Of a DNA stretch of 64,000 nucleotides, positions 60,706 to 64,000 are shown one piece after another (position 1 is the first letter of the stretch; every line of letters begins with the position of its first letter). A program made the translations under genes and the position numbers. The notes beneath the pieces are model-generated. The model ran no database searches and was not told where the DNA came from. It saw nothing but the letters and a program-made list of their open reading frames with translations. The stretch is from Microbacterium sp. Root166 (lineage in GTDB: Bacteria; Actinomycetota; Actinomycetes; Actinomycetales; Microbacteriaceae): NCBI RefSeq assembly GCF_001427145.1, contig NZ_LMGL01000001.1:881225-945224 (forward strand). Reading direction: 5' to 3'.

Positions 60706-61612
60706 CATCACAGCCACCACGAACGCCCGGATCGAGGCATCCGCTCACGAAGACCTGCGCAGCCTCGAGGCGGGCCTCGACCGCCTGCAGACGGATGCCG
60801 CGACCCGTCCGAGCCGGTGGCGCGTCATCGCCGCGAGCGTCGTGCCGCCGATCATCTTCGTGCTGCTGCTGCTGGTGGTGTGGCAGCTCTACGTCGTCAT
60901 CGCCCAGCCGCGTCCCGACATCGTGCCGAGTCCGCTCGACGTGATCGCCGCGCTCGGCGACGCGTGGGAGACCGGCCGCCTGCAGCTCGCCGTCACCACC
61001 AGCCTCGAGCGGGGCATCGTCGGCTTCCTCATCGCCATCGCCGTGGGCACGCCCATCGGGCTGCTGCTGGCCGAGGTGCGTCCGATCCGCCGCGCCGTCG
61101 GCCCCATTATCTCCGGCCTGCAGGTGCTGCCGTCGGTCGCCTGGGTGCCTGCCGCGATCATCTGGTTCGGCCTGTCCGACGCCACCGTCTACTTCGTCAT
61201 CCTGATGGGCGCCATCCCGTCGATCGTGAACGGGCTCATCGCCGGTGTCGACCAGGTGCCGCCGCAGCTGCGCCGGGTGGGAACGGTCCTCGGTGCCACA
61301 CGCTGGCAGCTCGCGACCGCGGTGATCCTTCCCGCGTCGCTGCCGGGCTACGTGGCCGGGCTCAAGCAGGGCTGGGCGTTCTCGTGGCGCTCACTCATGG
61401 CGGCCGAGATCATCGCGACCGGCGGCACGATCGGCTTCGGGCTGGGCTCGATGCTCGACCAGAGCCGTGAGCTCGCCGATCTCGCGGGCGTGCTTGGCAC
61501 CATCATCGTGATCCTCGCGATCGGCATCCTGATCGAACTGGTCTTCTTCGGTCCGCTCGAGCGTCGCCTGCTGCGTCGTCGCGGACTCCTCGGCGCGGGA
61601 GGTGCGCGATGA
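60695..61612 (+). CDS. ABC transporter permease (SsuC/TauC-like)
   Basis: A 305-residue permease with about six spans after a ~50-residue cytosolic lead. The EAA coupling motif is TVLGATRWQLATAVILPASL, and GLKQGWAFSWRSLMAAE is typical of the sulfonate/taurine group. ATG 60695 is 11 bases inside the ATPase gene; GGAG is ten bases upstream. It completes the importer. Confidence 0.92.
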   Translation: MPRDITATTNARIEASAHEDLRSLEAGLDRLQTDAATRPSRWRVIAASVVPPIIFVLLLLVVWQLYVVIAQPRPDIVPSPLDVIAALGDAWETGRLQLAVTTSLERGIVGFLIAIAVGTPIGLLLAEVRPIRRAVGPIISGLQVLPSVAWVPAAIIWFGLSDATVYFVILMGAIPSIVNGLIAGVDQVPPQLRRVGTVLGATRWQLATAVILPASLPGYVAGLKQGWAFSWRSLMAAEIIATGGTIGFGLGSMLDQSRELADLAGVLGTIIVILAIGILIELVFFGPLERRLLRRRGLLGAGGAR

Positions 61613-62427
61613 GCCGGGGAAAGGTCTGGCTCGTCGGGGCCGGCCCCGGCGACCCGGGACTGCTCACCGTCAAGGGGCTCCGCGCGCTCGAGCGCGCCGA
61701 TGTCATCGTGGCCGACCGCCTCGGCGCCCGCGCGGTGCTCGACGGCCTCGCCGCCGAGGGCGTCGTGCTCTCCGCCGAGGTCGTCGACGTCGGCAAGCGC
61801 CCCGGCCACCACGCCGTGCCGCAGGACGCGATCAACGCCCTCCTCGTGCAGCTCGCGCAGGACGGGCAGCAGGTCGTCCGTCTCAAGGGCGGCGATCCCT
61901 ACGTCTTCGGCCGCGGAGGCGAAGAGCTCGCCGCGTGCCAGGAGGCCGGCGTCGAGGCCGAGGTGGTGCCGGGCATCACGAGCGCCATCTCGGTGCCCGC
62001 GATCGCCGGCATCCCGCTCACCCACCGCGGTGTCGCGACGGCGTTCACCGTCGTGACCGGCCACGATCAGATCCGCGCCCTCGGCGGCAGCCGCGATCAC
62101 ACCGTCGTCCTGCTGATGGGCGTGGGCACTCTCGCGCACTCCGCTCTCGTCCTCGCCGGCGGCGACCGCGGGGCCGACTGCCCCGTGGCGATCGTCGAGG
62201 ACGGCTTCGGTCCCGGCCAGCGCGTCACCGTCGGCACCCTCGCGACCATCGCGCAGCAGGCCGCGCTGCGCGGCGTGCGATCGCCCGCCGTCGTCGTCGT
62301 GGGCGACGTCGTGCGCCTCAGCCCCTTCGCCCCCGCCGAGATCGCGACCCTCGATCTGTCGGCCTTCGACCCGCTCGCTCCGCCCGCATCACCCTCGGGC
62401 TCCGCCACCCGAAAGGCATCCTCGTGA
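61609..62427 (+). CDS. cobA: uroporphyrinogen-III C-methyltransferase
   Basis: A 272-residue SUMT. It has the signature VWLVGAGPGDPGLLTVKGLRAL at the N-terminus and VVRLKGGDPYVFGRGGEE near residue 90. It adds methyl groups at C2 and C7 to make precorrin-2. Only the methylase domain is present; there is no NAD-binding dehydrogenase or chelatase part as in CysG. Overlaps the permease and the FprA gene. With the CbiX-type chelatase at 53161 it supplies siroheme, but the dehydrogenase between them is not in the window. Confidence 0.94.
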   Translation: MSRGKVWLVGAGPGDPGLLTVKGLRALERADVIVADRLGARAVLDGLAAEGVVLSAEVVDVGKRPGHHAVPQDAINALLVQLAQDGQQVVRLKGGDPYVFGRGGEELAACQEAGVEAEVVPGITSAISVPAIAGIPLTHRGVATAFTVVTGHDQIRALGGSRDHTVVLLMGVGTLAHSALVLAGGDRGADCPVAIVEDGFGPGQRVTVGTLATIAQQAALRGVRSPAVVVVGDVVRLSPFAPAEIATLDLSAFDPLAPPASPSGSATRKASS

Positions 62428-63866
62428 CCTCCTCGTCCCTGCTGAACCTCCGCGTCGCGATCGTCGGCGCGGGCCCTGCCGGCATCTACGCCGGCAACAT
62501 CCTCGCCAATTCGGTTCAGGATGCCGGCGGCTCGGTCGCCATCGATCTCTTCGAGTCGCTGCCCGCACCGTACGGGCTGATCCGCTACGGCGTGGCACCC
62601 GACCACCCGCGCATCAAGGGCATCGTCACGTCGCTGCACGAGATGCTCGACGCCGGCACGATCCGCTTCATCGGCAATGTCGAGGTGGGCCGCGACATCG
62701 CACTCGAAGAGCTGCACGAACGGTACGACGCCGTGATCCTCGCGACCGGTGCGATCCGCGACGCCGATCTTCCGATCCCCGGCATCGACCTGCCCGGCTC
62801 GTTCGGCGCGGCCGACTTCGTCGCCTGGTTCGACGGGCACCCTGACGTGCCCGCCGACTGGACCCTCGACGGATCGCAGGTCGCCGTCATCGGCAACGGC
62901 AACGTCGCCCTCGACGTCGCGCGCATCCTGGCGAAGCACGCCGAAGACCTGCGCTCGACCGAGATCGCCGACAACGTGCTGGCGGGGCTCGAGGCCTCGG
63001 CCGTGACGGACGTCCACGTATTCGGCCGCCGCGGTCCCGCCGACATCAAGTTCACGCCCATCGAGCTGCGCGAGCTGGGCGAGGTGCCGAACGTCGACAT
63101 CGTCGTGCACGACGAGGACTTCGCCTACCTCGAGGGCGTCGCGCCCGCGAACAACCAGATGAAGGTGATGCTGCGGGTGCTCGAGAGCTGGCGCACGCGC
63201 GAGCCGTCCGGCGCGAGCCGGCGGCTGCATCTGCACTTCTACCACGCACCGCTCGAGGTGCTCGGATCCGACCGGGTCGAGGGCCTGCGCTTCGAGCGCA
63301 CCGAGCCGACCGGCGACGGCGGCGTCCGGGGCACCGGCGAGATCCGCGAGTTCCCGATCCAGCAGGTCTACCGCGCGGTCGGCTACTACGGCACCCCCGT
63401 GGTCGACGCGCCGTTCGACGACGTCCGCGGCGTCATCCCGAACGACGAGGGGCGTGTCACCGTCCCCACGACCCCTCCGCTCGCCGCTGACGCGTCGGGC
63501 GGAGCCTCCGGTCGCGTGGGCCCAGAAGCGGCTTCGCCGGTCACCGGCCTCTACGCGACGGGCTGGATCAAGCGCGGACCGGTCGGCCTCATCGGCCACA
63601 CCAAGTCCGATGCGATAGAGACCATCGCCCACCTCGTCGCCGACGCGACGGAGGGGCGCCTGACCGCTCCCGACGTGGGCGGCGATGTGCTGGACCTGCT
63701 CGGCGAACGCGACGTCGCCTTCACGACGTGGAACGGCTGGCTCGCCCTCGACGCCCATGAGCGCGAGCTCGGCGCCGGGCACCGCTACACGCGCGAGCGC
63801 GTCAAGGTCGTCCCGCGCGATGAGCAGGTCGCGATCTCGCGCAGCAATTCGCTCATCCAGTCATGA
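62424..63866 (+). CDS. FprA-type ferredoxin-NADP reductase (adrenodoxin-reductase family)
   Basis: A 480-residue flavoprotein. The FAD motif [17 protein letters not shown] is near residue 10, [21 protein letters not shown] follows, and the NADP motif is [15 protein letters not shown]. The C-terminal [17 protein letters not shown] is conserved in the family. A Gly/Ala/Ser-rich insert ([16 protein letters not shown]) lies before it. GTG 62424 overlaps cobA. It passes electrons from NADPH to the ferredoxin encoded next, which probably feeds sulfite reductase. Confidence 0.93.
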   Translation: MTSSSLLNLRVAIVGAGPAGIYAGNILANSVQDAGGSVAIDLFESLPAPYGLIRYGVAPDHPRIKGIVTSLHEMLDAGTIRFIGNVEVGRDIALEELHERYDAVILATGAIRDADLPIPGIDLPGSFGAADFVAWFDGHPDVPADWTLDGSQVAVIGNGNVALDVARILAKHAEDLRSTEIADNVLAGLEASAVTDVHVFGRRGPADIKFTPIELRELGEVPNVDIVVHDEDFAYLEGVAPANNQMKVMLRVLESWRTREPSGASRRLHLHFYHAPLEVLGSDRVEGLRFERTEPTGDGGVRGTGEIREFPIQQVYRAVGYYGTPVVDAPFDDVRGVIPNDEGRVTVPTTPPLAADASGGASGRVGPEAASPVTGLYATGWIKRGPVGLIGHTKSDAIETIAHLVADATEGRLTAPDVGGDVLDLLGERDVAFTTWNGWLALDAHERELGAGHRYTRERVKVVPRDEQVAISRSNSLIQS

Positions 63867-64000
63867 CCTACGTCATCGCACTGCCGTGCGTCGATGTGAA
63901 GGACCGAGCCTGCATCGACGAATGCCCGGTGGACTGCATCTACGAAGGCGACCGGTCGCTGTACATCCACCCCGACGAGTGCGTGGACTGCGGCGCCTGC
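63863..64000 (+). CDS. ferredoxin, partial (FdxA-like, 7Fe type)
   Basis: The first 46 codons are present; the gene runs off the right edge. The visible part [20 protein letters not shown] contains Cys9 and Cys17, then CPVDCIYEG and ECVDCGAC. The spacing matches the N-terminal part of the [3Fe-4S][4Fe-4S] ferredoxins of actinobacteria. ATG 63863 overlaps the reductase stop, so it is the same operon. It is the likely electron donor to sulfite reductase. Confidence 0.92.
   Translation, partial: MTYVIALPCVDVKDRACIDECPVDCIYEGDRSLYIHPDECVDCGAC

Noticed and set aside
1..64000. CRISPR arrays, tRNA or rRNA genes, insertion sequences, integrases or prophage genes
   Set aside because: No regularly spaced repeats, cloverleaf sequences, transposase or integrase motifs or base-composition break were seen by reading.

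Overview
The window is high-GC DNA from an actinobacterium, most probably a member of the Microbacteriaceae close to Microbacterium. The support is: pervasive G/C at third codon positions, many GTG and TTG starts, stop/start overlaps of the ATGA and GTGA type, F420-type and HspR/HAIR genes typical of Actinobacteria, and the alanine/serine gcatcc and gatgcc word bias seen throughout. The genus is an inference from gene content. Sixty-one protein genes were placed, two of them cut by the window ends. No rRNA, tRNA, insertion sequence, phage or CRISPR array was seen. The longest gene-free stretches are only about 210 bases (4662-4869 and 32405-32617).

Layout. (1) 1-1572: start of an ArsR-type regulator divergent from an MFS exporter, with a palindromic operator between. 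(2) 1647-5709: a small type III polyketide synthase cluster (synthase, methyltransferase, FAD monooxygenase) facing a UbiA prenyltransferase. (3) 5757-8010: clpB without its N-terminal domain, with a HAIR operator. (4) 8072-15865: an AraC regulator, aldose-epimerase-like and DUF5107/TPR proteins, a SulP transporter, a GlxA-type regulator and a 40-residue membrane peptide. (5) 15903-19899: two GT4 glycosyltransferases and an F420-type (LLM) oxidoreductase. (6) 19905-30593: an envelope/stress-like island built around a large MalT/LAL-type LuxR regulator, with two paralogous ~70-residue proteins, cardiolipin synthase, two AI-2E permeases, PLDc_N/SHOCT, DUF6325 and SHOCT proteins, a potassium channel and a DUF2252 protein. 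Four copies of a 17-bp palindrome lie in front of genes of this island.

(7) 30657-43444: a two-part sugar or sugar-acid catabolic region. The rightward part has a KDPG-type aldolase, a PfkB kinase, an FAH-family hydrolase and an SDR, plus a divergent aldo/keto reductase and a FadR-type regulator. The leftward part is one tightly overlapped operon of GntR/FCD regulator, tripartite tricarboxylate transporter (tctC-tctB-tctA), a DHDPS/NAL-family aldolase, a ribokinase-like kinase and an L-fucose-isomerase-like protein. A perfect 26-bp palindrome sits in front of it. (8) 43504-47731: the dnaK-grpE-dnaJ-hspR operon with a HAIR site in front of dnaK. (9) 47767-53039: a GNAT acetyltransferase, two MFS proteins and a divergent pair of MarR-like proteins with His/Gly-rich segments.

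(10) 53161-64000: assimilatory sulfur metabolism. A CbiX-type chelatase is followed by sulfite reductase, APS reductase, CysD, CysN, a three-gene SsuA/B/C-like ABC importer, uroporphyrinogen-III methyltransferase, an FprA-type ferredoxin reductase and the start of a ferredoxin. Together these give sulfate activation, APS reduction, sulfite reduction, the siroheme for the reductase and a candidate electron supply. The precorrin-2 dehydrogenase step is not visible here.

The strongest candidates for something undescribed are the LAL regulator island with its shared 17-bp motif and paired small proteins, the leftward TTT-transporter/isomerase operon, and a set of long imperfect intergenic palindromes, two of which share a 20-base arm.
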